A DNA stretch of 64,000 nucleotides from Taudactylus pleione (Eukaryota; Chordata; Amphibia; Anura; Myobatrachidae): the NCBI GenBank assembly GCA_031769625.1, contig JAUIMM010000170.1, forward strand, positions 1,679,001 through 1,743,000, read 5' to 3'. Made by a program: the position numbers and the translations under genes. The notes beneath the pieces are model-generated. The model did no database searches and was not told the DNA's origin. It was given only the letters and a program-made list of their open reading frames with translations. Within the stretch, counting starts at the first letter, position 1; each line of letters starts with the position of its first letter. Positions 21,297-34,427 of this stretch are shown here, piece after piece.

Positions 21297-23460
21297 TTTT
21301 TTCCAATATATATTTATTATATTTAGAACAACATATAAACACAGAATAAGTAGTCCGGTGGACAGAGTAAGTACACTCATAAAGGGAGCACAATACAGAA
21401 CACCAGAAACCGTTTTGCTGCGAGCCCCGAGCAAGTGAAGTTCTCACTCGCTCCGGGGCTCGTGCACGCGCAGTGCGCACTGCCCGGCCATCGATCCGCT
21501 TGCGAGCGCTATGCGCTCACGAGCGGGTCTGAATCAGGCCCTAGGTTCAATAACCAAAAGGAGGGATCGGTAGGTGTACCTCCGCCTAAAGTATATCACA
21601 AAGGAAGAAAGTTTTCTCCCTAAAGGGTTTTATAATTGACAGTCTTACCATATATGTAGTGGAGAACCTATCTCTTGACTACATCTCCAACAGCTGTTAG
21701 ACATGTTGGGGAACATTTTCGCCAAGGTTAGGGGGCAGCGATACCAATGGGACAGGACCTAAAATGGGTTTCTACTACAGAGTAACTGACAGAACATGAG
21801 AAGGTAATGACAAAAACCTTCTTTTGGATTTAATTGGAGTTGCAGTTCACGTTCCCAATCCCCCATAAATTTAGGCAGGGTTGAGAAAGAGTTCTCCATA
21901 AGAAGTTTATAGCCTCTGGAGAGGAAGTGCGTTGGGCGGGCAAACGCCAGACACGTTTCCTCAAAGGCAGTCAAAGGTCTACCACCAGCCACTCGTAGAT
22001 CACTGCACTGGGCAAAATGCTTTAACTGTAGGTAACGCCAAACCTCAGAGTTTGGCAAGGACCATGCTGTCTGTAATTCACAAAAGGGCAATACACCTGT
22101 ACTTCCCACCAGCTGGCCTACACGCGTCACTCCCAGCTGAAACCACACTTTAAAACTAGTTGTTAATGTAACTGGAGGAAAGTCAGGGTTTTCAAACAGT
22201 GGGGTCAGAGGTGAGAACAAGGAGGAGATCCAAGGCTGTCTCCGTAACTTATTCCACCGTACGGCCAATGGTGGGCTGAGGTATAATGGAAACTTTGGAC
22301 AACCAAGGATATATAGATATTGAAGTTGGAAGGGAATGATTTTCCAAGATGACCCACTGCTTGCCGTCCTCTAATCTAAACCAGTCCAGTATCCTACCAA
22401 GCATAATGCTTTCGTAGTATGTAGGGAAATGAGGGAGTTGAAACCCCCTAAATGTTTTCGTCAAAACAGAATGTGGCAGCACAGATGGTGTAATGGTTAG
22501 CATTACTACCTCAAAGCACTGAGGTCATGGGTTCAATTCCCACTATGGCCCTAACTGTGTGGTGTTTGTATATTCTCCCTGTGCTTTGTGGGTTTCCTCC
22601 GGGTACTCCGGTTTCCTCCCACACTCCAAAAATATACTGGTAGGTTAATTGGCTCCCCACAAAATTGACCATAGTGTGTGTGTTTGTGAGCATGTGGTAG
22701 GGAATATAGATTGTAAGCTCCACTGGGGCAGGGACATGTGAATGGCCAAATATTCTCTGTAAAGCGCTGCGGAATAATTGTGCACTATATAAATAAATGG
22801 TACTAATAATAATGTTTAAAACGGGGTCTTCGTCCTCCCCACACAAAATCTCTCACCAGTCTATGGAGGTCAAGAAACCACTTTTTTGGTATATGAATAG
22901 GAAGAGCCTGTAATAAATAGAGCACCCTCGGGAGAATATTTATTTTCATTATACTGATTCTTCCGAACCATGAAAAATGTTTGCCTCGCAAGAGACGGGA
23001 TAGGTCAGTATTTAGGACCACACCCAGATATTTCAAACTAGGCAAAATCAAAGGACTGTTTCAGCATGGAAACAGAGTGGGGGGGGTGTTGACAGATTAA
23101 CAGCCACAGATTTCGAGTACTTAACCTTAAAATTTGATAGTAGGCCAAATCTATTGAATTCAGCCATGAGGTTGGGAGTCGAGATGACTGGGTTTGATAA
23201 AATCGCCAGTAAATCATCAGCGAATAACGCCAATTTATATTCATTATTCCCAACTATAAAGCCTGAGATGTCAGAGTTGCGTCGTATAGTGCGGTCTAGA
23301 GCCTCCAGACAAAGTATGAAAATAAGGGGGGAAAGGAGGCATCCTTGGCGTGTGCCATTGTTAATTAATACTGGCTCCGACAGAGAACCGTTAATTTTAA
23401 TACGAGCAGTAGGGTATTGATACAATGCCATTATCCTCTGAAATGCACTAGGAGAGAGAA
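21297..23460 (-). mobile_element. L1-type LINE (copy B), 3' half
   Basis: Starts at the left with a T-run (poly(A) on the minus strand) followed by ccaatatatatttattat, like the 3' end of copy A. The minus reading gives RT segments NNGTRQGCLLSPLIF and LALFADDLLA (intact FADD, about 23170-23360), then FSWFGRISIMKINILPR (about 22900-22980), then a C-terminal part (about 22268-21759). It is disrupted by a SINE at 22475, by a GC-rich palindromic insert at about 21420-21545, and by frameshifts. It is truncated at the right near 23460. Confidence 0.85.
22475..22810 (+). mobile_element. tRNA-derived SINE, V-SINE-like
   Basis: The head has a pol III A-box-like TGGTGTAATGGTTAGCA (22487-22503) and a B-box-like GGTTCAATTCC (about 22529-22539). 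A conserved central block (gggtttcctccgggtactcc, then ggtttcctcccacactcc) follows, and the tail ends gcgctgcggaataatt...aataaatggtactaataat. Flanks share aatgt (22470-22474, 22811-22815). The architecture fits V-SINEs (from memory of that family). It is inserted in L1 copy B. Confidence 0.78.
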
Positions 23461-23499
23461 AAAGAAGATGGCGCCCGCCATCCCCCACCGCCGACATAG

Positions 23500-23790
23500 C
23501 CAGCAAACCTACAATAAAGACACCGCTGACACCCCCGCACTGCCGACACAGCCAGCAAACCTGCACTAAAGACACCGCTGGCACCCTCGTACTGTCAACA
23601 CAGCCAGCAAACCTGCACTAAAGACACCCCCGCACTGCCGACACTGCCAGCATACCTGCACTAAAGACACTGTTGACACCCCCGCACTGCCGACAAAGCC
23701 AGCAAACCTGCACTAAAGGCACGGCTGGCACTCCCGCACTGCCGACACAGCCAGCAAACCTGCACTAAAGACATGGCTGGCACCCCCTCA
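23500..23790 (+). repeat. Minisatellite, about 51-bp unit, about 6 copies
   Basis: Units of the form cactgccgacacagccagca then aacctgcactaaagacac recur with drift. The array adjoins the right-hand part of a hAT-type element. Confidence 0.8.
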
Positions 23791-23979
23791 CTGCCGACAT
23801 CATCGGTACCTTTCACTGAGGATACTGCCAACACAGCAGCACTGCCATTCCATGTGCTGAGGAGGCCATCAGCAACCCCGCTCTGCCGACACTGCTGTCA
23901 CAGTAAGTGCGCTATTGGTGTATCCAACCCACACTGTATAACACACTGTATCCGTGTTGGAAAGTAGAAGCTGAACTGC

Positions 23980-24328
23980 CACATGTTATTGCCGCCCACT
24001 GTGTCAATTAGCTTAGTCAGCCAGCTAGCTGGATGCAACCTTTTGGCCTTAACTAGATGAATCAAATAATATTGTGAGGTGGTCAAAATTTATTGGAAAT
24101 TACTGGAAATAAATGTTATTGAGGTTAATTATACTGTAGGAACAAAAACAGGCCCATTTTATGTGATTTTAGCTGTTTTTATGGTTTTTTAAGAAAACAA
24201 TCCAGATCCAAAACACGAAAACAACACACGGAGGTGAGGTTTTGGCAAAACCAATCCAGATCCAAAACCAGGGGGGATCCAGATGCAAAACCAGAACCAA
24301 AACACGAGGGTCGGCGCACATTTCTAAT
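23980..24328. mobile_element. hAT-type element, right-end fragment
   Basis: Shares with 4400-4721 and 42190-42520 the ordered words aatattgtgaggtg, taggaacaaaaacaggccca, gatccaaaacac and the terminal ggcgcacatttcta. The left end was not found. It may begin near 23460, where L1 copy B stops. Confidence 0.7.
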
Positions 24329-24664
24329 ACATATATATAGTATTTAGAAAAAATATTTTGGCAATAAAAGTCATATAAGTCATGTTCTCATGTTTGCAGA
24401 TGCTGACGTACAGTAACTCTACCATTCACTTATTTGTATGTTTAATATGAAAATGTGGTACATTAAAGAGCATGAATCAAAAGGTCTGAGAAGTAACACA
24501 TAAAGGGGCATTAGTTATTATAAATAAGTAAACTTTAGAATAAAAGTTATCATATGAAAAATACATATTAGCCCAGGACATTACATCTTGTTAGTGAGAG
24601 GTTCAGGAACTGATCCCCCCACGACTCCCCCCCCCGCTTAGTTTTCACTCACCTCTGGTGATCA

Positions 24665-24815
24665 GTGCTTCGGTGATGGCCTCAGGGGCTCCGGTCAGCT
24701 GGTCTCCCGGCTCCTGCATTGTAACCCAGGTCAGCTGTTCTGTACAGCAGCTGACCAGGGTCACAGTGCAGGAGTCAGGAGACCAGCTGACCGGAGCCCC
24801 AGAAGAAATCACTGG
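24665..24815. repeat. Imperfect palindrome, about 60-bp arms
   Basis: cagctggtctcccggctcct (left) pairs with caggagtcaggagaccagctg (right), and ggggctccggtcagc pairs with gctgaccggagcccc. The centre is near 24745. Probably the core of a foldback element. The rest of 24330-25046 shows no gene. Confidence 0.7.
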
Positions 24816-25054
24816 AGCACCGAACTCCGGTACCTGGAATCAGGTGTTTGTTTTTTTTAACAATTTTTATTTTTTTTGCAGTGATCAGCTTGTGGCCTAT
24901 TTAGACCACATAGTTGATCACTGGGGCCAGCTCTTGGCTCTGCTCTGCCTGTTAGAGTAGAGCAGGAGTCCGGTACCCGGGGGAGACCCTGGATAATGCC
25001 ATCTCCAAGTGGCGTTATTATCACAGGTAACGATACTAGATCAGAACCTCTATA

Positions 25055-26369
25055 CAGTGGCGTAACTATGGAGGGTGCAGGGGGTGCGGTTGCTATGGGG
25101 CCCGGCGGCTTAAAGGGCCCGCCGGCCCAGCGATCGTACCCCCTGCATTTTCCATATGCCGGGCGCCCGCTGAGATTGTGTTACCAGCAGACGCCCGACT
25201 CCTACTCAAACCCCCGGCAGCAGCCGGAGGACGGAGCTCACTCCGTCTTCCAGGACCCGCAATGCACTATGGGAGTGACGTCATGACGCGCGTGGGGGGA
25301 AGTTACTGGGATCTCACTACTGGGGGCATTACAGAGGGCTCACTACAGGGGGCAGCTACAGGGGGTCGCTACTGGGGGCTCACTACTGGGGGCAGCTACT
25401 GGGGGCATTACAGGGGGCTCACTACTGGGGGCAGCTACTGGGGGCTTACTACAGGGGGCTCACTATTGGGGGAAGCTACAGGGGGTCACTACTGGGGGCT
25501 CATTACTGGGGGCAGCTACAGGGCTTCACTACAGGGGGCTCACTACTGGGGCAGTTACTGGGGTCTCACTACTGGGGGCAGCTACAGGGGGTCACTACTG
25601 GGGGCTCACTACTGGGGGCAGCTACAGGGGGTCGCTACTGGGGGCTCACTACACGCGGCTCACTACTGGGGGCAGCTACAGGGGCTCACTACTGGGAGCA
25701 TTACAGGGGGCTCACTACTGGGGGCAGCTACTGGGGGCTCACTACAGGGGGCTCACTACTGGGGGAAGCTACAGGGGGTCACTATTGGGGGCTCATTACT
25801 GGGGGCAGCTACAGGGGGTCACTACAGGGGGCTCACTACTGGGGCAGCTACTGGGGTCTCACTACTGGGGGCAGCTACAGGGGGTCACTACTGGGGGCTC
25901 ACTACTGGGGGCAGCTACAGGGGGTCACTACTGGGGGCTCACTACTGGGGGCAGCTACAGGAGGTCACTACTGGGGGCAGCTACAGGGGGTCACTACAGG
26001 GGGCTCACTACTGGGGGCAGCTACAGGGGGCTCACTACTGGGGGGCAGCTACAAGGGGCTCACTATTGGGGGCATTACAGGGGGCTCACAACTGGGGGCA
26101 ATTACAAGGGGCTCTCTACTGGGGGCATTACAGGGGGCTCACTACTGGGGGCATTACAGGGGGCTCATTACTGGGGGCAACTACAGGGGGCTCACTACTG
26201 GGGGCACTGCGTAAGGGGCACCATTACAGTGGGCATTGCATAAGGGGCACCATTACAGTGGGCATTTAATGTTTTAGGGGAACTACTGTGGTTATTGTGT
26301 AAGACCTAAGTTAGGGGGGGCCCTTAAAAATGTTGCTATGGGGCCCAAAAAGTTCTAGTTACGCCCCTG
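25055..26369. mobile_element. hAT-type element, 1315 bp, carrying a G-rich minisatellite
   Basis: Left end CAGTGGCGTAACTA, right reverse complement CAGGGGCGTAACTA. Flanked by identical 8-mers cctctata (25047-25054, 26370-26377). The first 250 bp are GC-rich and the interior is the minisatellite at 25310-26270. No transposase. The same end sequence bounds the element at 41083-42189. Confidence 0.9.
25310..26270 (+). repeat. G-rich minisatellite (GGGGGCTCACTACTG type)
   Basis: Roughly 55-60 units of 15-18 bp alternating gggggctcactact, gggggcagctaca and ggggtcactact, with some higher-order alternation. Frames stay open for hundreds of codons (Gly/Ser/Leu/Thr/Trp-rich) because stop codons are absent from the unit. 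There is no start context or family support, so it is not called as a gene. Confidence 0.92.
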
Positions 26370-26377
26370 CCTCTATA

Positions 26378-27430
26378 CACACCTTCCTATACCTTCTAAT
26401 ATCCTGCCTATACCTTCTAATGTCCTGCCTATACCTTCTAAGGATGACGCTAATTTGCATACGCAGTCATACAGTAAATAAAGACTTAAGACCTGGAATC
26501 TGTGGTTCCAAAGCACAAAGTATTATTCAGGTAAAAGTACAGTCAGTTACACGCTATTGATCCAGACACAATTTGGCGCAAAGGAATTATACAGACCCAA
26601 GTACAGTATACATACGCAGCGCTTCCGGACCAGATGTTAGGCATCAGCAAGAAACCCCTCGTCTATCAGCATTCAGCACGAAGACTAAAGACCCAGTGTT
26701 GGAGCACACATATTTATACCCCCCAGGGATAGACAACACAATAGAGATGTTTGTTGCTGATGCTATTGGTTCCCAAGGGGGATCCATCTGTTACAGAGCA
26801 TTTAACAGGCTGATTCAAATAGACTCAACCCAGTCTCCAACAACTGAGGGTCCCTAGATTCCCGCCACATGCAACATCCTAACAGTTATTCATATCATAT
26901 ACAGTTTGTTGCTTGAAGTCTCTGCGGTCCATAAGTCGAGAATGCATGATGCGATCTCCCCACCGATAACACCGGAATACTGTGGAAAGAGTACGCATCA
27001 GTTCAAAACCAAACACGGCTTACTTAGCATGTATAAAACCTTAGTTACCAAATAATCTTTATTTCACAGCATTTATACTAAATGAACAAACTTAAATCTT
27101 ATACCTTAAAGCTCATGGAACCTTGTATGTGAATATGTAATGTGTGAGTGTACGGGGTTTGATATAAAGACGCTAGTTAACTGGGGACAGATGCGTGCGC
27201 ATTTAGCTACTAGACAGTGTTTTATCTTATGCATTCGCTAATATGCGACTAGTTAACAGCGCAATTGTGCGTATTACTGTGTATATGAGAAATGATGAAG
27301 GATGCAATCGCATGGTGCTAATAGTAATCTCGCCATATGTACTTAATTGTGAGTTTATCTAAAATGGCGCTTGGGAGGCCATTCGCAAAATGCAATCTCT
27401 TCAATTTAAAACTGAACTTGTCTCAGCCAA
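26378..27430. other. No recognisable gene
   Basis: A direct repeat of ataccttctaat and ctgccta lies at 26385-26440. AATAAA occurs at 26478 and tggcgc at about 26573, faintly like the end of an LTR plus primer site, but no flanks or coding region support this. The rest looks like ordinary AT-rich intergenic DNA. Confidence 0.4.
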
Positions 27431-27464
27431 TTATTCAGCTTTGACACTGGGCTTCCACCAGTAT

Positions 27465-27560
27465 TTTTACACATTTTATTTTTAGTAAATATGGGCAGAT
27501 CACATTTCCCATTCCAATTATGGGAAATGTGATCTGCTTACTAAAAATATGTGATAATTA
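27465..27560. repeat. Short palindrome
   Basis: Arms atgggcagatcacatttccca and tgggaaatgtgatctgct pair around 27520, with flanking tttttagtaaat / ttactaaaaat also mirrored. Probably part of a foldback MITE. Confidence 0.7.
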
Positions 27561-27699
27561 GAGTTTGAAGTAAGATGTTACCATTTCTACTCCTCCAATT
27601 GCGCTTCAGTAAATTTATGTGATACTAAAATAATGTGAAAGGGTGAGAAAACACTTTATTTTACTAAAAATAATGTTAATAAATAGACCCCCAAGGCTT

Positions 27700-28007
27700 A
27701 AGGTGCGGACACACAGTACAACCTTGCAGGACGATATGCACGATAACGATATCATTATCATTCATATCGTCCTGTTTTGGGGTCCGTTCAACCCCTGAAC
27801 AATGGACGATGCGTTGGCACGTATGGTCAATATGGACCATGTTAGCCTGGTTACTATAGGGACCTGCGATCGTTGATGGTGGGTCGTTATAGATGTTTGG
27901 GGGTTGGTGCATGTGCTGGATGTTCGATAACGATCATCCAGCACATGCAGGACGATCAGACAACGATAACTGATCATTGTCTGATCGCTCCGTGTGTATG
28001 GACCATT
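27700..28007. mobile_element. MITE of the cgataacgat family
   Basis: The left aaggtgcggacacacag and right ccgtgtgtatggaccatt are imperfect inverted ends. The inner words cacgataacgatatc and atccagcacatg...catgtgctggat are palindromic. It is related to the elements at 17002, 48370 and 60363. Boundaries are approximate. Confidence 0.6.
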
Positions 28008-28179
28008 ACTCATAACCCCTACCTATAGACCAGTGGCTGCCACAGGTTGCTGGTCCAGGACCAAATCAAATTATTTATGGTCAGTGTGATAGGTAAAACC
28101 AGAGCTTGTGGCTGCCAATTGTAAAATATGTGGACAAACATAAGCACAACCCTGACCCTAAGGATGACAGGTAAGAGCA

Positions 28180-28228
28180 TAGATATGAGAGATAAATAGA
28201 TAGATATGAGGATAGATAGATAGATATG

Positions 28229-28260
<32 letters not shown>

Positions 28261-28279
28261 GGATAGATAGATAGATATG

Positions 28280-28319
<40 letters not shown>

Positions 28320-28320
28320 G

Positions 28321-28367
<47 letters not shown>

Positions 28368-28398
28368 GAGAGAGATAGATATGAGATAGATAGATCTG

Positions 28399-28463
<65 letters not shown>

Positions 28464-28525
28464 TGAGATAGATAGATATGAGATAGATAGATCTGAGATA
28501 GATAGATAATAGATAAATAGATATG

Positions 28526-28588
<63 letters not shown>

Positions 28589-28716
28589 AATATAGATAGA
28601 TAGATAGATATGAGATAGATAGATAGATAGATAGATAGATATGAGATAGATAGATAGATAGATAGATATATATGAGATAGATAGACAGATAGATATGAGA
28701 TAGACAGATATGAGAT

Positions 28717-28775
<59 letters not shown>

Positions 28776-28866
28776 AATGAGATAGATAGATATTAGATAG
28801 AAAGATAGATAGATATGAGATAGATAGATATGAGATAGATAGATAGATATGAGATAGATAGATATG

Positions 28867-28933
<67 letters not shown>

Positions 28934-28935
28934 AT
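28180..28935 (+). repeat. (TAGA)n microsatellite, about 750 bp
   Basis: Long GATA/TAGA runs broken at irregular intervals by tatgagatagat and tctgagatagat. The long Ser/Ile/Tyr/Leu reading frame on the minus strand is an artefact of the repeat. Confidence 0.97.
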
Positions 28936-28969
28936 AGTATTATAATGCATCTTATATATAGAAATTTAA

Positions 28970-29295
28970 TGGGAAAATCTTCAAAGCCTGCTGCTGCCCT
29001 GGAAATTTGGGAACGCTAAGTATAATGTTTATACAGTACTTCAGTATAATAATCAGAGGTCTAGGACCTGGTCAGCTAATAAATATCTGCTTCACGTCAT
29101 CCTGAGGTCATGTCACAGGGGGGATCTGCCATGGTCCAGGAGCCCTATAGAGCTAATTGTTAGGTGGTCCTGTAATAAGCTCTCACTCAGCACTAGTTAA
29201 ACAATTACAGAGTTTTAGTGCTCAGGCTTTGAAGTCCCAGAACAATTGGCCGGATCTGTTTTTCTACTCACAATTTCATTTCAGGGTTGGAATTT
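28970..29295. other. No recognisable gene
   Basis: AT-rich sequence between the microsatellite and the L1 TSD. I see no open frame, repeat ends or RNA gene. Confidence 0.4.
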
Positions 29296-29550
29296 TTGCA
29301 TCAGGCTTTTTTTTTTTTTTAATCCAATAATTTTTATTAATTTTTAAATGTACAATAAGTTTACATTATATAAACACTATAACACAATAAAAACAACAAT
29401 TCAAAAATCCAAACTATAATTGTGTGTGGTTTCTCTACGTATCCTCCACATAACATGAATATTGTGTTTCCTCTTACGCATGGATGACAATCATCCACTC
29501 TTTTATTTTGACACATACATATATGGTAATAACATGTTACATACTAATAT

Positions 29551-32500
29551 TTAAATATTCTTGTAACGTAATGTATATCTTGAAACTAAACATGTTAGGC
29601 AGCACCAATGCGGAGAATCGAGCCGTCTTTCCCAAGTAACATAATACTTCCGCACTGCGTCTCTAGCGGTATATACATACTTTTCATGCGCAGCAACCGC
29701 CCCAACCAGAGATAACCAGGTTTCCAGGTTTGGCCCAGTAGCTGCCATCCAATCCCTTGCTATACATACTTTGGCAAGTGTACAGAGGTTAGTAGTGTAT
29801 CGTATGGCATATTTGTCTATTGTGTCTGCATCAATCACAGCCAGAATGCATGCCTTAGGGGTAAGAACATCTTGAGGTATACCCGTAGAAACAATCACAC
29901 GGAATACCCCTTGCCAAAAAGAATTTACCAAAGGATATGACCATATTAGATGCCGAAAGTTCCCCTCAGATGAATTACATTTAGGACAATTTGAGTCCGT
30001 CCTACCCCTTATTCTTAATAATCGAGCGGGTGTCATATATACTCTGTGTATTATAAAGTATTGTATCTGCTGATATCTAACAGACGTGGTGGCAATACGA
30101 GGGCTGGCAAGAGCTGCCCTGCAGTCATCCTCCTCCAATGAACCGATATCATTTTCCCATTGCTGCTTTAAAGATAATAGATCATACTTATGATGCTTGT
30201 TCAATAGATTAGAGTAAATCACAGATATTAAGCGGCTAGAACCAGCAGATTGCAATAAAGTTATTATTATTATTATTATCCTTTATTTATATGACGCCAC
30301 AAGTGTTCCGCAGCGCCTTACATAGTACATAGAACTAATAAGTGAACAAGAAACAAGTAACTTACAGTACATTACAGTGCAGGACAAGGACACAACTTAT
30401 ATACATTGCTGAAATAGTGATTAAAGCACTCACAATAAGCTGCCGGGAGTTGGCGGTCCCGTGTTAGGTGCCCTAATGGGGAGTAGAGAGTAGAAGAAAA
30501 TGTAAAGAGAAGCACATGAGGGAAGAGGTCCCTGCTCATGAGAGCTTACATTCTAAGGGGAGGAGCAGACAGACAGGCGTGACACAGAAGGGGAAGATAG
30601 GAAGGAAAGAGCATGAGGTGGGTTAGGAGGAGTGCTGGAAGGCCTTGATGAAGTAGTGGGTCTTGAGAGCCCGTTTGAAGATTTGTAGAGAGGTGGAGAC
30701 TCCTGTATAGACAAAGGAACTTCAGAGAACTGGGCATTGATAGCATGTCTAAGCTGTAGATATCTAAAGAAGAAATGATTGGGGACATCAAACTCTATCC
30801 GCAATTGATGGAAGGATTTTAGAGTTTCTGCCTGAAATATCTGTCCAATAGTCACTACACCCCACTGACCCCAGGCTTCTCCGACCTGAAGGGCAGAGAG
30901 CTCCCTGAGACAATTAGCATGAGCAAGAGGAGTTTCTGGATCTATGCCCTCCGCTTGTAACAGACGTGAGACCAATCTCCAGATATTATTATTAATAATA
31001 TCCAGATAGCTATGGCCTGCCTAATTAAGGGCATATTATCAATATGGATATTATCACTTAATAGTAGTCGCAATGGTGATAAACCTGTCTTGGATTGAGC
31101 CATAACAAGGGCAGGTAAGGAATTATCAGTTTTATCATTAATCCATTCCCATAAATGTGTCAATTGTGCAGCAAAATAATAAAATGTAAAAAAGGGGTAA
31201 TGCCAAGCCTCCAGAATCACGAGGTCTAGTTAAAGTATCTAATTTGACCCTGACTCTTTTGTTGGCCCAGAGTAATGAAGATAAAAGGCCATCATTCTGT
31301 TTAAAAAATTTCTGAGGGATATACACCGGAGAATGATATAGATTGTACAGGATTTTAGGTTGGAGAACCATTTTAACAAGATTTACTCTTCCCGTTGAAG
31401 TTAACGGCAATTTACTCCTTATTGGGACCCTAGACTCAAGATATTCAATTTGCGGCAGTATATTCAGTTGCAAATATTGTTGAGGAGTATTAGAGATCCA
31501 TATTCCTAAATATTTAAATGAATCCACCCATTTTAGAGGAAGATTAATAATAGGATCTTTGGGGCAAGTCCCCCTGAAGGGAAGGATACATGATTTATCC
31601 CAGTTAATCAGTAACCCAGAGTATTTCCCAAATTAATCAATAACCTCTAGAGCCTTAGGCATAGAGGTATCATAACGCTTGATAAAAAGTAATATATCAT
31701 CCGTATACAGCGCAATTTTGTCTACCCTCGATCCTAACTGAAACCCATGAATGTCAGAGTGAGCTCTAATCATGCAAGCCAATGGCTCAATGGCCATAGC
31801 AAACAATATGGGTGACAGGGGACATCCTTGCCTTGTTCCTCTATAGAGTAAAAATGACCTAGAGATAAATCCGTTTACCGACACTCTTGCCACAGGGTCT
31901 GTATATAACAGCTTCACCCACTTAATATATCCCGGGCAAATACCAAAATGTTCCATGGTCTCCCAAAGAAATATCCACTCAATCGAATCAAACACCTTAG
32001 CGGCATCCAATGACACAATTTGGTTTGTGGATGCCCACATTTTATCTGTAAATGTGTAACTAACCGACATAGATTTACTGCCGTGGACTTACCGGGCATA
32101 AAGCCTGTCTGATCAGGAGGAATCAGTTGGGTTATGACCCGGTTGATCCTAGAAGCCAATATTTTTGCCAGTATTTTTACATCTGTGGGGAGAAGTGATA
32201 TAGGTCTATATGAGTCAGTTTTAGTGGTATTTTTACCTGATTTAGGCAAGACAACTATCAGTGCCTCAGACTTAGAATTTGGAAGTATATTATTTAAGTA
32301 AATTTGATTAAAGAGCTCCAATAATTGAGGAACAAATATTTTTTTATGTTTTTTGTATAATTCAAGGAGGATCCCATCCAAGCCTGGGGCTTTACCCTTT
32401 GGAAACTAGTTTAGGGCCACCTCTACTTATTCTAATGTCAATGGGGAGTCAAGAGAATCCCTCACCTCCGGGGAGAGTGTCGGAAGTGATACAGTAGACA

Positions 32501-33798
32501 AAAATTCACGCACGTCCGGCTGGGTATAGACCAAACTAGATTTGTATAGATCATGGTAGTATTTAATGAATTCCTCCACAATATCTGGGGTACACACATA
32601 TTCAACATTATCTGACCCAACTAATTTCACCACTGTATTCGATGACTTTTGTTCAATTAGAGCGAAATTAGCTAAATATGAACCGGGTCTATCACCCGAT
32701 GCATATTGCAAATGTGAATTAAAGAGAATCTTATATTGTGCCTTATCCATTAAACAATCCTTCCACAATATTTGGGCATCCCACCATGCTTTTTTATTTA
32801 ACTCCGATCCATCAGCAATATAGGCTAATTCCAATGATTTACATGAAGCCTCCAGATCCATTTCAATTTTTTTTAAGGAACACTTCAAACCAGCAACTCT
32901 ACAAATTAGAGAGCCTCTTAGAAATGACTTAAAGGCGTCCCACAAAATTGCACCAGATGCAGTACCACTGTTTAATTTAAAAAACTCCCTCCACTCCGCC
33001 TCCAGCTCCACTCCCGAACCAATACGTGACAACCAGAACTGGTTAAATTTCCAAAATTGTTGACCCCTTTGTCCTTCTAAGTCTAGACTGATTGTTATTG
33101 GGGAGTGGTCAGAAATTTCCCTAGTCTCATACATTATCCTGTGTATTCTTGGCACTAAGTCTGGTGTAGCCAATGCCAGATCAATCCTGGAAAATGATGA
33201 ATGTGTGTATGAGAAACAGGAGTATTGTCTCTCAGAGGGATACCTTATCCTCCAGGCATCAACTAGGCCCATCCCCCCAACCATACTTGAAAATCCAGTC
33301 CCCCTCCCTTGTGAAGTTGGTGCAGATATTCTATGCCTATCTAATAGAGGGTCCAATATGTTATTAAAATCCCCCATACATACAGCGGGTGTTCCCGGGA
33401 ATACAGCCAAGAATTCAGCGACCTTTTGAGAATATCGTGTGAGTACGGTGGTGGAATATATACCGCCATTAGTAATAAGGATATACAATTAAGTTTACAT
33501 TTTAAGAATACATATCTACCCCATGCATCACACTGACCTGTTCCAGAGAAATCTGGACAGATTTACGCACTAAAATAGACACACCCCTTGACGCTGAAGT
33601 ATGTGAAGAGTGATATGTCCATTCTATCCACGGGTTTTTTAACAACAATAATTTCCCACCAGTCAGATGAGTCTCCGTTAGACAAATTATGTCAGAAGCA
33701 TATTTTTGTACCTGTCTGAACACTAACGACCTCTTAACCTTATTGTTCAAGCCCCTCATGTTCCAAGTGAGAATATTAACATTGTGTGAAGCTGTCAT
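29551..33798 (-). pseudogene. L1 copy A ORF2 (endonuclease / reverse transcriptase), inactivated
   Basis: Order from the N-terminus: endonuclease (NILTWNMRGLNNKVKR, ICLTETHLTGGK, CMGDFNNILDPLLDR, ISDHSPITISLDL; about 33798-33070), reverse transcriptase (SYRPISLLPTDVKILAKIL, DQTGFMPGKST, GTRQGCPLSPILFA, IALYTDDILLF; about 32381-31640), and a C-terminal Cys/His motif (CPKCNSSEGNFRHLIWSYP, about 29925-29985). The catalytic motif reads YTDD instead of the usual YADD/FADD, which keeps both Asp residues. Frameshifts near 33500, 32050, 31220 and 30960 and a stop near 32400 inactivate it. In active L1s this protein nicks target DNA and copies the element RNA. Confidence 0.9.
30259..30705 (-). mobile_element. 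Retroposon 3' end inserted in L1 copy A
   Basis: In minus orientation it ends ggcgctgcggaacacttgtgg...aataaaggataataat. Its start encodes a LINE-like C-terminus (SLQIFKRALKTHYFIKAF in the appropriate frame). It is the longest copy of the tail seen at 1830 and 5700, and suggests those are the 3' ends of a CR1/L2-like LINE. The right boundary is uncertain by about 20 bp. Confidence 0.65.
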
Positions 33799-34427
33799 TT
33801 GAGGTAACTATGAATATATTCAAACATCCATGATAGCATATGGAAAACACGTATACAACCCCACACAAAATAGAAAAAAAAACACTATATTTGAAAAGAA
33901 AAAAAATAAACACATTATCCCATACAACTGGTATGGGCCCAGCCCCTATAACACCCCCCACCCTGTATACCACACCCAACCTAGGCATACCTTGTACCTG
34001 AACACCCCTATCCCACACTATTAAACTAAACTAAACAATTCAATAAAATATATTACCTCACTTGCATAAGATAAATGGAGCAAAATATATAAAACACATG
34101 GAGGCCTCCGAACACAGAGTCTTCCCCCGGGGACGTAAACATATTTTTAGAAAAGGCAATATATATTATCTAACCAGCAGAGAAAACATATACGGATCTA
34201 CCCATATAATACAATATGCTACTACACATAAAAACTATGCATAATTATGAATATATCTATAAATATATAATGTTAGCATCAACAGACCCTTATTGATATA
34301 TGATAATTTGTCTACATAATAGCAATACCGTTAAAGCATGAACCATATACACTATAACAGAAATGCATTATGCGGTAGACTTGTAACCACATAAAATTGG
34401 TGTAACACGTAATAAAATAGCAGGTTA

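Noticed and set aside
22482..22552. Possible tRNA gene
   Set aside because: A- and B-box-like sequences are present, but no cloverleaf was evident and the sequence continues into a SINE body and tail with flanking duplications.
25178..26269. 363-codon + strand reading frame
   Set aside because: It lies wholly over the G-rich minisatellite, whose unit lacks stop codons. Repetitive Gly/Ser/Leu/Trp content, with other frames also open. No gene family or splice context.
26456..26600. Possible LTR end with primer-binding site (AATAAA then tggcgc)
   Set aside because: No paired LTR, TSD or coding region. The tggcgc match is too short to support a primer site.
28081..28950. 289-codon minus-strand Ser/Ile/Tyr/Leu frame
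   Set aside because: Translation of the TAGA microsatellite.
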